Shown: positions 53,379 to 63,309, numbered from the stretch's first letter. The stretch: 64,000 nucleotides of DNA from Sulfurivermis sp041678005 (GCA_041678005.1 JBAYOW010000005.1:26270-90269); one strand, 5' to 3'. Numbers and translations are program-made. The notes: generated by a model not told the origin, from the sequence alone.

Positions 53379-54227
53379 ATGAGCAGTGCAACAAATACCA
53401 ATGTCCACTGGCAGCAGGTGGATGATTTTGTTTTCAGCGACATCCTCTATCATCACGGCGAAGGTATTGCCCGCATCACTATCAACCGCCCACAAGTACG
53501 CAATGCCTTTCGCCCCGAAACCGTGATGGAGCTGCAAGAGGCTTTTGCCCATGCTCACCGTGATCCGTCTGTGGGCGTGATTGTTCTCACCGGAGCTGAA
53601 GTTGATGCCTTTTGCTCTGGCGGCGATCAAAAAGTGCGCGGTGATGATGGCGGGTATCATGCTGCCAATTCCGCTACACCGCATCTTAATGTACTCGATT
53701 TACAGATGCAGATCCGCCGCTTGCCAAAACCGGTGGTAGCTATGGTGGCCGGCTACGCCATAGGCGGTGGTCATGTGCTGCACCTGGTATGTCATCTCAC
53801 CATTGCCGCTGATAACGCCTGCTTTGGACAGACTGGCCCGCGTGTTGGCAGTTTTGATGCCGGGCTTGGTGCAGGCCTTATGGCGCGCACGATAGGCATG
53901 AAACGGGCCAAGGAAATATGGCTGATGTGTCGTCAATATGATGCGGCTACAGCACTGGAGTGGGGTCTGGTAAATGCCGTGGTACCGCTGGCAAAGCTGG
54001 AAGAAGAAACTGTGTCCTGGTGTCATGAAATGCTCAAGCTCTCACCAACGGCCTTGCGTCTCATCAAGGCAGGTTTCAATGCTGATACCGATGGTCTGGC
54101 TGGTATTCAGGAATTGGCCGGTAATGCTACTGGTCTGTTTTATATGAGTGCCGAAGGGCAGGAAGGGCGCAATGCCTGGCTGGAAAAACGCCCACCAGAT
54201 TTCAGCAAATATCGTCGTCGACCATAA
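53379..54227 (+). CDS. menB: 1,4-dihydroxy-2-naphthoyl-CoA synthase
   Basis: A 282-residue crotonase-fold enzyme with ITINRPQVRNAFRPET, CSGGDQKVRG, AVGYAIGG-type VAGYAIGGGHVLHL and FGQTGPRVGSFDAG. It cyclises o-succinylbenzoyl-CoA. Start ATG 53379 has AAGGAG upstream. menC and menE are not in the window. Confidence 0.96.
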   Translation: MSSATNTNVHWQQVDDFVFSDILYHHGEGIARITINRPQVRNAFRPETVMELQEAFAHAHRDPSVGVIVLTGAEVDAFCSGGDQKVRGDDGGYHAANSATPHLNVLDLQMQIRRLPKPVVAMVAGYAIGGGHVLHLVCHLTIAADNACFGQTGPRVGSFDAGLGAGLMARTIGMKRAKEIWLMCRQYDAATALEWGLVNAVVPLAKLEEETVSWCHEMLKLSPTALRLIKAGFNADTDGLAGIQELAGNATGLFYMSAEGQEGRNAWLEKRPPDFSKYRRRP

Positions 54228-54247
54228 GTCAGCGCGGTGGCCTGTGA

Positions 54248-54448
54248 GCGTCAATCTTATCTCGTATTTTCCATGCCTGTAGCAAACCGGGACGTTGCAA
54301 CCATTCAATTTGTGAGTGGTGGCTGGCCTATGCTGAGACCAATGGTCTTGATGTCACAAAATTTTACAGTTGGAAGGCAAATCCGCGCTGCAAGTATTTG
54401 CATCGCAGCTGGTATCAAGGCTATATGGTTATGCGTTTGCCTTGGTGA
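54248..54448 (+). other. Short open frame without a standard start, possible gene remnant
   Basis: Between the convergent menB and spoT genes, one frame stays open for 66 codons and reads CSKPGRCNHSICEWW, then YAETNGLDVTKFYSWKA and LHRSWYQGY. It is rich in Trp and Cys, but no ATG, GTG or TTG lies near its beginning. It may be the tail of a decayed gene or chance. A competing frame (54237-54479) looks less protein-like. Confidence 0.25.
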
Positions 54449-54459
54449 AACATTCGGCT

Positions 54460-56571
54460 TCAAGCCCGGCCACGACTGACTTTTAAGATTTTGTTGAGGG
54501 CACGAAGATTGCGAATGATCCGTGCGAGGTGGATGCGGTCGCGTACGGCAACGGTAAGGTTGATGGCAGTGTGGATGCCGTCACGATCTTCCAGACTTAC
54601 GTTCTCGATGTTCGCATCGGTATTGGCAATGACCGAGGCAACCGTGGCCAGGGCACCGCGTTGGTTGGTGACTTCCACGCGCAGGTCGGAGGGGAAGGTG
54701 GCATTGATACCTTCAGCCCATTGCACGTTGATCCACTTTTCTGGCTGCTTGCGATAGTCGGCAATGTTCTTGCAGGTCTGCGTATGGATGGTGATGCCAC
54801 GACCGGTGGAGAGAAAGCCCATGATGGAATCGCCAGGTATGGGGCGACAGCATTTGGCAAAGGTGACGATCGCACCTTCGGTGCCCTTGATATAAAGTGG
54901 CCGCGCATCTGTGCCCTGCACTGTGGTGAGTGCATCTGCCGGTACCAGCAGACGAGCGACCAGCGGCGCCATGCGGTTGCCCAGACCGATTTGTTCGAGC
55001 AGCTCGTCCATGCTTTCCAGATTCATTTCCTGTAGCGCCGCCTCGATACGCTCTTTGGGCACCATCAACAGGGTTTCATCCAGATCGGTCATCGCCTGTT
55101 CCATTAATTGGCGGCCAAGGTCGATGGTTTCGTCGTGGCGCTGGTTTTTCAGGTAGCTGCGGATATTGGTGCGGGCCTTGGCGGTAGAGACAAAATTCAG
55201 CCAGGTTGGATTCGGTCGTGCGCCAGGGGCAGTGATCACTTCCACAGTTTGACCATTGGCCAGTTGGGTGGATAGTGGCATCAGTCGCCGATCAATCTTC
55301 ACCGCCACGCAGGAGTTGCCTACATCGGTGTGTACATCGTAGGCAAAATCTATCGCCGTGGCGCCACGTGGCAACTCCATGATTTCGCCTCTGGGAGTGA
55401 ATACATAGACCTCGTCAGGAAACAGATCGACCTTGACGCTTTCCAGAAATTCCAGTGAGTTGCCCGCGCTTTGCTGCATCTCCAGCAGATTTTTCAGCCA
55501 TTCACGCGCGCGCGCCTGGGCACTGATGCCGCCGCCATCGCCGGTCTTGTACAGCCAGTGTGCGGCAATGCCTGCCTCGGCCAGGCGATCCATTTCTTCG
55601 GTACGGATCTGTACCTCGATGGGCACACCATATGGGCCGAACAGGATGGTATGCAGGGATTGGTAGCCATTGGCCTTGGGGATGGCGATGTAGTCCTTGA
55701 ATTTGCCAGGTACAGGTTTGTAGAGGTTGTGGACGATGCCGAGGGTGCGGTAGCAGGTGTCGACTCTGTCAACGGTAATGCGGAAGGCATAGACATCCAT
55801 TACCTCATGGAAGAACAGATTTTTGCTGCGCATTTTCTTGTACAAGGAAAGCAGGTGTTTTTCGCGCCCGGTAACCCGGCAGTTAACCCCTTCTTGCTGC
55901 AGCCTGCCCTTGAGCGCTGTTTCAATCTTGCCGATGATCTCGCGGCGGTTGCCACGCGCCTTTTTGACGGCCTCGGCCAGTACCCGCCGACGCATCGGGT
56001 AATGAGCGGCAAAGCCAAGGTCTTCCAGCTCCAGCCGCAGACGGTTCATGCCCAGACGCGATGCTATGGGAGCATAGATATCGAGAGTTTCGCGAGCGAT
56101 ACGACGTTGCTTATCCGGCCGCAGCACTTCGAGTGTACGCATATTGTGCAGGCGGTCGGCCAGCTTGATGATGATGACGCGCAGGTCGCGGGTCATGGCG
56201 AGGATCATCTTGCGGAAATTTTCCGCCTGTGCCTCGGCCTTGCTTTCAAAACGGATACTGGTCAGCTTGGATACACCGTCCACCAGCTCTGCAACTTCAC
56301 TGCCAAATTGCTCGGCTATCTGCTTCTTGGCAGTTGGGGTATCTTCAATGACATCATGCAGCAGCGCGGCAATGATGCTGGGGGCATCCATGTGCATCTC
56401 GGCCAGGATATAGGCCACGGCAAGTGGGTGAAAGATATATGGTTCACCGGAGATGCGCAGCTGACCATCATGTGCCTCTGCGCTAAACAGGTAGGCCTGA
56501 AAAACTTCTGCAACCTGCTCAGGTTCGAGATAGGTCTCCAGAAGGGTACACAGATCGCTGATATGTAACAC
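54460..56571 (-). CDS. spoT: Bifunctional (p)ppGpp synthetase/hydrolase SpoT
   Basis: A 703-residue protein. The HD hydrolase domain has LLHDVIEDTP and the synthetase domain GYQSLHTILFGPYG. TGS (VYVFTPRGEIMELPRGATAIDFAY) and C-terminal ACT domains follow. The hydrolase residues appear intact. The start is GTG 56571 (LHISDLC), with no good Shine-Dalgarno, 20 bp after rpoZ. gmk-rpoZ-spoT is the usual gammaproteobacterial order. Confidence 0.96.
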   Translation of the reverse strand: MLHISDLCTLLETYLEPEQVAEVFQAYLFSAEAHDGQLRISGEPYIFHPLAVAYILAEMHMDAPSIIAALLHDVIEDTPTAKKQIAEQFGSEVAELVDGVSKLTSIRFESKAEAQAENFRKMILAMTRDLRVIIIKLADRLHNMRTLEVLRPDKQRRIARETLDIYAPIASRLGMNRLRLELEDLGFAAHYPMRRRVLAEAVKKARGNRREIIGKIETALKGRLQQEGVNCRVTGREKHLLSLYKKMRSKNLFFHEVMDVYAFRITVDRVDTCYRTLGIVHNLYKPVPGKFKDYIAIPKANGYQSLHTILFGPYGVPIEVQIRTEEMDRLAEAGIAAHWLYKTGDGGGISAQARAREWLKNLLEMQQSAGNSLEFLESVKVDLFPDEVYVFTPRGEIMELPRGATAIDFAYDVHTDVGNSCVAVKIDRRLMPLSTQLANGQTVEVITAPGARPNPTWLNFVSTAKARTNIRSYLKNQRHDETIDLGRQLMEQAMTDLDETLLMVPKERIEAALQEMNLESMDELLEQIGLGNRMAPLVARLLVPADALTTVQGTDARPLYIKGTEGAIVTFAKCCRPIPGDSIMGFLSTGRGITIHTQTCKNIADYRKQPEKWINVQWAEGINATFPSDLRVEVTNQRGALATVASVIANTDANIENVSLEDRDGIHTAINLTVAVRDRIHLARIIRNLRALNKILKVSRGRA

Positions 56572-56591
56572 CGCGTACCCCGTGTGTTATT

Positions 56592-56858
56592 TCACTCGTT
56601 GCCCAGGGGTAGTATATTTGGCATGATGACTTCTTCTATATTTTCCTCAGGCTCGTGCTCAACTGCATCCAGCACTTCACGGCCTATAAGGCCAGCAGCG
56701 ATCTCGCGCAGAGCCATTACGGTGGGCTTGTCATCTTCCCAGTCGAGGAGTGGTTCTTTGCCTTTTTCTAACTGGCGGGCGCGCTTGGCGGCAACCAGTA
56801 CTAACTGAAAGCGGTTGTCCACATTATCCAGACAGTCTTCGATAGTGACGCGGGCCAT
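56592..56858 (-). CDS. rpoZ: RNA polymerase omega subunit
   Basis: An 88-residue protein beginning MARVTIEDCLDNVDNRFQLV, with KRARQLEKG and ALREIAAGLI. It helps assemble RNA polymerase and contributes to the ppGpp site. Confidence 0.97.
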   Translation of the reverse strand: MARVTIEDCLDNVDNRFQLVLVAAKRARQLEKGKEPLLDWEDDKPTVMALREIAAGLIGREVLDAVEHEPEENIEEVIMPNILPLGNE

Positions 56859-56926
56859 GGGCTTATTCTCCAGAAATTTAAGTGTAATAACGAAAATGGG
56901 CAGTAATTCTATTAAAAATTGCCTGC

Positions 56927-57553
56927 TTAGACCAGTAAAGACTTGAGTAGATCGCCATGCACGCTTGCCTGCCGCGCTATCCGCAGCCTATGGGCACGCA
57001 TGATGGCCGCCAGTTCTTCAAGACTGGTGTTGAAGTCATCGTTGATAACCAGATAGTCGAATTCACTATAGTGGCTCATCTCACTTATGGCATCACGCAT
57101 CCGGCGGGCAATGATCTCATCTCCATCCTGACCACGACCACGCAAGCGTTCTTCCAGTGTGGCACGGGACGGAGGCAGGATAAAGATAGAAACAGCATCG
57201 GGCATCATCTGCCGCACCTGGCGCGCGCCCTGCCAGTCGATTTCTAAAATAACATCGACGCCACTTGCCAGCAGTCCTTGCACGGCAGTGCGGGAGGTAC
57301 CGTAGAAATTATCAAATACCTGAGCGTGCTCCAGAAAATCCTGTTGTGCGACCATCGCCTGAAACATAGTTACATCAATAAAATGGTAATCCTTGCCATG
57401 AACCTCACCTGGCCGCATGGCGCGTGTGGTATGCGAAACTGACACCTGTAATTTGTCCATGTGTTCAAGCAGGGCCTTAATCAGACTGGTCTTGCCGGCA
57501 CCGGATGGGGCAGAAATGATGTATAGAGTGGCCTGTTCGATATGTTCTTGCAT
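56927..57553 (-). CDS. gmk: Guanylate kinase
   Basis: A 208-residue enzyme converting GMP to GDP. The P-loop is SAPSGAGKTSL, the GMP-binding region SHTTRAMRPGEVHGKDYHF, and ILEIDWQGA is present. It is the first gene of the gmk-rpoZ-spoT run. Confidence 0.97.
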   Translation of the reverse strand: MQEHIEQATLYIISAPSGAGKTSLIKALLEHMDKLQVSVSHTTRAMRPGEVHGKDYHFIDVTMFQAMVAQQDFLEHAQVFDNFYGTSRTAVQGLLASGVDVILEIDWQGARQVRQMMPDAVSIFILPPSRATLEERLRGRGQDGDEIIARRMRDAISEMSHYSEFDYLVINDDFNTSLEELAAIMRAHRLRIARQASVHGDLLKSLLV

Positions 57554-57660
57554 AGTGTGTATGTTTGGAGTTATTGAAGTGTGTGACTATAACGCGTTAG
57601 ATGTCTGAAAGGAAAAATAGTGTTATTACAGCGTTGCTGGTAACGATAAAAACAGCAGTT

Positions 57661-57688
57661 TTAGATGGGTTATCTGAGTAGATATAAT
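57661..57688 (+). promoter_or_regulatory. Probable promoter of the SEC-C gene
   Basis: -10 TATAAT at 57683-57688 with a weak -35 TTAGAT (57661-57666) at 16-bp spacing, 41 bp before ATG 57729. Confidence 0.4.
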
Positions 57689-57728
57689 GGTTTTATGACA
57701 AATTCAAAACAATGCAGAGTAACTCAAA

Positions 57729-58727
57729 ATGAAGCCAGGTCGAAATTCACCTTGCCCTTGTGGGAGCGGTAAAAAATACAAACGTTGCTGTATGGATGCC
57801 ATATCAAGGCAGTATGCGGAAGTGTTCGATGACATTGCTCAAACAGTAGCGATGAACCCCAACCTCAGCCTTGATGATCTAAATGTGTTTGTAGAGCAGA
57901 GGATGCTCGAACGTAATAACCAGCCCGAAGCGGGCCTTTGTGGCCTCTCGCCAAACCAGCTGTACAACTGGATGTATGCGCCGTTTACCGAGTTGGATTT
58001 AGTGACATTCAATACGCCTGATGATTTGTCAACCAGTCCCGTTATGCGCTACCTGGAGTTGATCTTAGATGAAGCGATGGCTAATGAGGGCTCAATCAAA
58101 GCAACCAGCAAGGGCAATTTACCGGCAAAGCTGGTCAAACAAGCCAGTGACTTGTTGCCGGAATTTGCGCTAGCTGAATACGAGACCATACCCAGCATCA
58201 GTGAGTACATGGGCAGTAACGAAGACAAGTTTAACGCTCTGCATTACACGAATATCCTGGCGGAGATTGCCGACATCATTTACCGCAAAAGTGGCCGCTA
58301 TCATGTTAAAAAAACGGCACAAAAACAGTATCAAAACCATGGTCTGCAATCCTTTTTTCTGCCCATGCTCGAAGCTGCCGTTGCTAACTACAACTGGAGT
58401 TATCTGGATGCATGGGAGGACGAATTAGACCTGCGAATGTTCTGGTTGTTTATGCTTTGGCGCTTGAAAAACCACGGCTCTGTTGACCAATTGTTGGACG
58501 AAGTTTGTGTTGCGTTCCCTATTTTACTAGAGCAGTTGCCTGGCGATAAATACAGTACACCACGAGAGCAGCTCGACTTCCGCATTGGGACACGCTTTGT
58601 TAAACGGTTTTTAGGCTACTGGGGATTTGCCACGCTCAACCCAAAACGTTATTCGGGCGAAACACGCCTGCCGAGAAATGTGAGCATCCAGCCGTTACTC
58701 ACACAAACCTTCACGTTCTCTGTGTAG
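57729..58727 (+). CDS. SEC-C zinc-motif protein of unknown function
   Basis: A 332-residue protein. The N-terminal SEC-C motif has Cys9, Cys11, Cys20 and Cys21 (CPCGSGKKYKRCC), known to bind zinc at the SecA C-terminus. The rest is mostly helical with no recognised domain. Codons are more AT-rich than in neighbouring genes. It lies in its own orientation between gmk and yicC, which are adjacent in many genomes, so it looks like an insertion. The stop is TAG. Confidence 0.8.
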   Translation: MKPGRNSPCPCGSGKKYKRCCMDAISRQYAEVFDDIAQTVAMNPNLSLDDLNVFVEQRMLERNNQPEAGLCGLSPNQLYNWMYAPFTELDLVTFNTPDDLSTSPVMRYLELILDEAMANEGSIKATSKGNLPAKLVKQASDLLPEFALAEYETIPSISEYMGSNEDKFNALHYTNILAEIADIIYRKSGRYHVKKTAQKQYQNHGLQSFFLPMLEAAVANYNWSYLDAWEDELDLRMFWLFMLWRLKNHGSVDQLLDEVCVAFPILLEQLPGDKYSTPREQLDFRIGTRFVKRFLGYWGFATLNPKRYSGETRLPRNVSIQPLLTQTFTFSV

Positions 58728-58843
58728 AAAACGCATAACGCGAGAGGTTTTAGCTCAATGCTGGACTATCTTTCCACTACTTGCCAAGCAACCGGAATAT
58801 GGCCTCATGATTCTGCAAACAGCTGCGATTTTAGTTGGGTGTG

Positions 58844-58881
58844 AAAAACAAAAAGACCTGTATTTACAAGTAAATAACAGG
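58844..58881 (-). terminator. Rho-independent terminator of yicC
   Basis: On the minus strand, CCTGTTATTTAC-TT-GTAAATACAGG forms a long stem with one bulge, followed by TCTTTTTGTTTTT, about 33 bases after the yicC stop. Read on the + strand it also follows the SEC-C gene. Confidence 0.7.
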
Positions 58882-58913
58882 GCTTTTCGGGGGTTTTTAA
58901 ACTGGTGGAAAAT

Positions 58914-59777
58914 CTATTCGATATTTTGTATCTGCTCACGCATTTGTTCGATGAGCACCTTGAGGTTAACGGCATCCCGGGTGGTTTCCGCATCTTGTGA
59001 TTTGGAGGAAAGGGTGTTGGCCTCGCGGTTCAGTTCCTGCATGAGAAAGTCCAGGCGGCGACCTACAGGCTCTTTTTGGGTCAGCACACGACGAATCTCA
59101 TCAAGATGGGCAGTGAGGCGATCGAGTTCTTCTTCCACATCGAGGCGTTGTGCCAGTATTACCAGCTCTTGCTCCAGCCGCGTGCTATCCAGCTCTCCCT
59201 TTAATTCTGCCAGACGATTGGTTAGGCGTTCACGGAAGCGTGCAAGTACAGCAGGACGCTGAGTGTTGAGCCTGGCGATGATCTCGCTCATTGCGGTGCA
59301 ACGTTGTTCGATTAGCTCCCTTAATTTTTCCCCCTCACGGGCACGTGTGCTGGTGAGCTCGTCGATGGCACTTTGCAGCAGTGTCATGAGTTCATCGTGC
59401 AGGCGCTCTGGTTCTGGTGTGGGCAGTAGCAGTACACCAGGCCAGTGGAGGATATCAAGGGAACTTACCGGCGAAGGGTTGTAGAGCATGCCATCAATTT
59501 CACGGCTCAATTGGCCCAGTTGAGCCACCAGTTCCTGATTGATTTGCAGGGAGGCGGATTCTGTTGGTGCTTGATAGCGAACGGTGCAGTCCAGCTTGCC
59601 ACGACTCAGGTGTTGCTGAATATGCTCGCGCAGGCGCGGCTCAAGCGAGCGCACCTCTTCTGGCAGTCGCATGGATAATTCCAGATAGCGATGGTTTACC
59701 GTGCGTAGTTCTATCGTGAGGCTGCCCCAGTCGCCCTGGGATCCACTGCGGGCAAATGCCGTCATGCTATGAATCAT
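58914..59777 (-). CDS. yicC: YicC-family endoribonuclease
   Basis: A 287-residue protein beginning MIHSMTAFARSG with NHRYLELSMRLPEE, and ending with the DUF1732 region (RLDFLMQELNREANTLSSKS). YicC is an RNase acting on small RNAs in E. coli. Start ATG 59777 has AAGGAG five bases upstream. The stop is TAG. Confidence 0.94.
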   Translation of the reverse strand: MIHSMTAFARSGSQGDWGSLTIELRTVNHRYLELSMRLPEEVRSLEPRLREHIQQHLSRGKLDCTVRYQAPTESASLQINQELVAQLGQLSREIDGMLYNPSPVSSLDILHWPGVLLLPTPEPERLHDELMTLLQSAIDELTSTRAREGEKLRELIEQRCTAMSEIIARLNTQRPAVLARFRERLTNRLAELKGELDSTRLEQELVILAQRLDVEEELDRLTAHLDEIRRVLTQKEPVGRRLDFLMQELNREANTLSSKSQDAETTRDAVNLKVLIEQMREQIQNIE

Positions 59778-59857
59778 GTACACTCCTTGAGGGACTTGTT
59801 TATAGATCTTTTAAATGACCATCTTACACTTGCAACAGGCCTGGCGGATAAATACAA

Positions 59858-60826
59858 ATGAAGGCTACGCACGATAATCCTGGTTTGCGCGAGGGCACCA
59901 TTGTAGATGGCTATACGATCACGCGCACCATTGGCGGAGGTGGGTTCAGCATAGTCTATCTAGCCAAAGATATGGCGAATGGCGAGCAAGTTGCCATCAA
60001 GGAATACATGCCGCGCAAGCTTGCCTTCCGTAGTGATGATGGTGTCTCTGTACTTACTCAGAATGAAGCAGAAAGCGGTGAGAATTTCGCCCTGGGGCGG
60101 CGTATGTTTTTCCAGGAAGCCAGTACCCTCGCGACGGTAAAACATCCAAATATTGTCAATGTGATAAATTTTTTCAGTGCCCATGGCACGGTGTATATGG
60201 TGATGACCTATGAAAAAGGCATCAGCTTGCAGGATTACATCAAGCGCCATGGCGGTGGCTTGAGCGAGAAATTCATCCGTACAGTATTTCCGCCACTATT
60301 GGATGGCCTCAATCTGTTGCATGAGATGGGCTTGCTGCATCTGGACATTAAGCCCGGCAATATTTTTTTGCGCCCTGGTGGTAATCCGTTGCTGCTGGAT
60401 TTTGGTGCAGTACATCAAATGCAGAACAGCCGCAAATATCAGCCAACACAAGTCATTACGCCTGGATTCACTCCCTACGAGCAGCTGAGTATTGGCGGCT
60501 ATGTGGGGCCATGGAGTGATCTATATGCAGTCGGCGCTTCCATGCGTGCCTGTATCGATGGCGGTACGCCGCCATCCGCCGATGAACGGCGTATGAAAGA
60601 CATCTTGAAGCCTGCGGCACAGTGCTTCAGGAAGCAGTATTCAGCCTGCTTGCTCAAGGCCATCGACTGGGCTATGGAAGTGGACCCTTTGCTGCGCCCG
60701 CAAAATGTCGGTCAACTGCTGGAAGCTATGAATCGTGAAGAGCCACCAGAAGAGCCAGGCTCGCGCAGTGATTCTTTTCTTGAATTACTGACCCGTGACA
60801 TCAGCTTGCCCTGGTTGAGGGGTTGA
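59858..60826 (+). CDS. Soluble Ser/Thr protein kinase
   Basis: A 322-residue Hanks-type kinase. Gly-loop GGGGFS is at 26-31, the ATP Lys48 in VAIKEY, catalytic HLDIKPGN with Asp163 and Asn168 (HLD instead of HRD), and DFG at 181-183. No transmembrane or sensor domain follows; the C-terminal about 40 residues are tail. The stop overlaps the PP2C start (TGATG), a common kinase/phosphatase pair. Targets are unknown. Confidence 0.9.
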   Translation: MKATHDNPGLREGTIVDGYTITRTIGGGGFSIVYLAKDMANGEQVAIKEYMPRKLAFRSDDGVSVLTQNEAESGENFALGRRMFFQEASTLATVKHPNIVNVINFFSAHGTVYMVMTYEKGISLQDYIKRHGGGLSEKFIRTVFPPLLDGLNLLHEMGLLHLDIKPGNIFLRPGGNPLLLDFGAVHQMQNSRKYQPTQVITPGFTPYEQLSIGGYVGPWSDLYAVGASMRACIDGGTPPSADERRMKDILKPAAQCFRKQYSACLLKAIDWAMEVDPLLRPQNVGQLLEAMNREEPPEEPGSRSDSFLELLTRDISLPWLRG

Positions 60827-61719
60827 TGATGTTTTATCAAATAGCTATCGCCAATCATCTGGGTAACCGTAACAGTAATCAGGATCGCTTCGATGTAATT
60901 GAGACAGCAGAAGGAGTTTTGCTGGTTCTGGCGGATGGTATGGGCGGTTTGCCATCTGGTGAACTGGCTGCACAAATGTTGGTGAATACAGTTCGCCGGC
61001 AATATCTGGGCAGCGAGCGCCCGATTGAGCAGGTGGAGAATTTTTTCACGACCATTATTCAGACGACCCATCATGCGCTGGTGCAATGGGCGGATAAGCA
61101 AGGCAGTGATGTTATTCCGGGTACAACAGCAGTTTTATGCCTGATTCAAAATGGCCGCATAGATTGGGCGCATGTGGGTGATTCCCGCTTGTATATCTTT
61201 CGAGGTGGCCTGCCCATCTTTCGCACCAATGACCATTCTTATGTAGAACAGTTGTACCGGCAGGGAGTGATCTGTCACGCCGAACGCGATACGCATCCTT
61301 GCCGCAGCAGCATCACGCAATGTGTCGGCGGTCAGTCGCAGATGCCGGAAGTGGAGCTGGGCGCAGGCAAGAACCTTCAGGTCGGCGACAGGGTATTGCT
61401 ATGCTCAGATGGGCTATGGGGGGCGCTGGATGATGCTCAGTTGGGTTTATTGCTGGGCGCGGAAGGCGCACTGGATGATATCCTCGAAGCCATGGCTATG
61501 CGTGCCGAACAGAATACCTATCCACATAGTGACAATATAAGTGCAATAGCATTGCACCTGATCTCGTTAGCTGCATCACCGTCGGCAGCCAAATCAGTAA
61601 ATAAATCTACCTCCCTGCCTGTTACACAAGAAAAGAACGCGGATGAGTTAAGGTTGAAAAATGCTATAGAACAGATTGAAGAGGCCTGGCGTATCTACAA
61701 AGATGAGCTGGGTTCATAA
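60826..61719 (+). CDS. PP2C-family Ser/Thr phosphatase
   Basis: A 297-residue phosphatase. Metal-binding motifs are NQDRFD, LADGMGGLPSGE, VGDSRLYIF, LLCSDGLWG and DNISAI. It is coupled to the kinase and probably reverses its phosphorylation. A C-terminal charged tail follows the domain. ATG 60829 is an alternative start. Confidence 0.9.
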   Translation: MMFYQIAIANHLGNRNSNQDRFDVIETAEGVLLVLADGMGGLPSGELAAQMLVNTVRRQYLGSERPIEQVENFFTTIIQTTHHALVQWADKQGSDVIPGTTAVLCLIQNGRIDWAHVGDSRLYIFRGGLPIFRTNDHSYVEQLYRQGVICHAERDTHPCRSSITQCVGGQSQMPEVELGAGKNLQVGDRVLLCSDGLWGALDDAQLGLLLGAEGALDDILEAMAMRAEQNTYPHSDNISAIALHLISLAASPSAAKSVNKSTSLPVTQEKNADELRLKNAIEQIEEAWRIYKDELGS

Positions 61720-61774
61720 GATCCAGCCTGTATTCACTGCACCATCATCCGCGCTTTCTGGTGAAATACACAGG

Positions 61775-63046
61775 CTAACCAGGATTACTGGACAGCAGGC
61801 GAAAATCATCCCCGCTGGGCTCCTGATAAACACTTAAACCGAATTCAGGTACGATGGCGAGGATGTGATCGAAGATATCAGCCTGCACGCCTTCATAGAC
61901 TGCCCAGGCTGTATCGGCGACAAAGACATAGATTTCTATCGGCAAACCCTTGGATGTGGGGTCTAATTGCCTGACCAGGAAGGTCATATCCTGACGGATT
62001 CTTGGATGCTGGCGCAGATAGTTGATGATGTACGCACGCAGGGTGCCAATGTTTGTCAGGCGGCGGGTATTGACGATTAGATACTTGGCATAATCGTGCT
62101 CACGATTATGCTCTTCGATCTCCTTTTTCTTCTGCGCGACGTAATTCTGCAGAAGGGCAAACAGGCCAAAGTGATCGATTTCTGCTTCGGTAAGAAAACG
62201 AATACTGGCTAAATTTATATTGATTGCACGCTTGATTCGTCGTCCACCTGATTCCTGCATACCGCGCCAGTTCTTGAAGGCATGATCAAGAAATTTGTGT
62301 GTCGGGATGATGGTTATGGTTTTATCCCAATTCTGCACGCTGACCGAATGCAAAGAGATATCAACCACATCTCCATCAGCACTAAATTGCGGCATCTCTA
62401 TCCAGTCACCAAGACGAATCAAATCATTCGCGGTAAGTTGCATGCCGGCCACCAGCGAGAGCAAGGTGTCGCGGAATACCAGCATGGTGACAGCGGTCAT
62501 CGCGCCTAGGCCGCTGAGGAATAACCAGGGCGACTGGCCAACCAGGATCGCCACAATGATGACTGCGGCGAGAAGATGCGCGGCGATATTGATGACCTGG
62601 AGATAGCTGTTGATGGGGCGGCTGCGTGCGGTGGGCAGTGTGGTGTATATGCTGTTTATTGATACCAGCAGGGCCGATAGCGAGCGCACGGCAACCAGTA
62701 GCAGCGAGGCTTGCGTCAGGCGACTGAAAAACCCAATCATTTCTGGTGACAAAATGGGAATAAACTGCAGCCCTTGATAAAAAATCAGTAATGGCGCAGC
62801 CCAGGCAAGGCGCGGGAAGAGCCCGGATTCATGCAGTTTTTCCGCCCAAACATGGTTGCCATGCTTGACGAGGCGAAGCACCAGCCGCACCAGATGGTAA
62901 CGTGTGATTGGCAGGGCCAGCAGGGAAAGACTTACCACCGCCAGCAGCAGCAACCAGCCCAGAATCAGCGGGTGGTCGGCAAAAAATGGAATTTGTTGTT
63001 CCAGATAGTCGGTGAATGCCTCACCATAATTAATTTTGTTAGACAC
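61775..63046 (-). CDS. MscS-family mechanosensitive channel, YbdG type
   Basis: A 423-residue membrane protein with about five helices. The MscS pore and beta domain read ILVGQSPWLFLSGLGAMTAV, GDWIEMPQFSADGDVVDIS, SVQNWDKTITIIPTH and FKNWRGMQESGGRRIKR, closely following E. coli YbdG. It mediates osmotic-downshock release of solutes. It converges with the PP2C gene. The stop is TAG. Confidence 0.92.
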   Translation of the reverse strand: MSNKINYGEAFTDYLEQQIPFFADHPLILGWLLLLAVVSLSLLALPITRYHLVRLVLRLVKHGNHVWAEKLHESGLFPRLAWAAPLLIFYQGLQFIPILSPEMIGFFSRLTQASLLLVAVRSLSALLVSINSIYTTLPTARSRPINSYLQVINIAAHLLAAVIIVAILVGQSPWLFLSGLGAMTAVTMLVFRDTLLSLVAGMQLTANDLIRLGDWIEMPQFSADGDVVDISLHSVSVQNWDKTITIIPTHKFLDHAFKNWRGMQESGGRRIKRAININLASIRFLTEAEIDHFGLFALLQNYVAQKKKEIEEHNREHDYAKYLIVNTRRLTNIGTLRAYIINYLRQHPRIRQDMTFLVRQLDPTSKGLPIEIYVFVADTAWAVYEGVQADIFDHILAIVPEFGLSVYQEPSGDDFRLLSSNPG

Positions 63047-63309
63047 GGCAGGTATTTTTCAAAGTAGCTGAAATAAACATCATCATACGCACTAAAAAAC
63101 CCGGGTTAAAGCAGAATACATTATTTCGCTAAGGGCGAAGTTGAATATAAAACAGTTGTATAACTTCAGCAGTCAGAGGCGTTGCCAATGCTGGCGCTAT
63201 CCTTACGTCATCCTTAAGAGATTCCGTTACACCTATCCACCAGGATCACCACGGCAAGCCATGAAGAAGTAGTATAGATTTCAGACTGAATTGTTGCATA
63301 AGCATCCAT

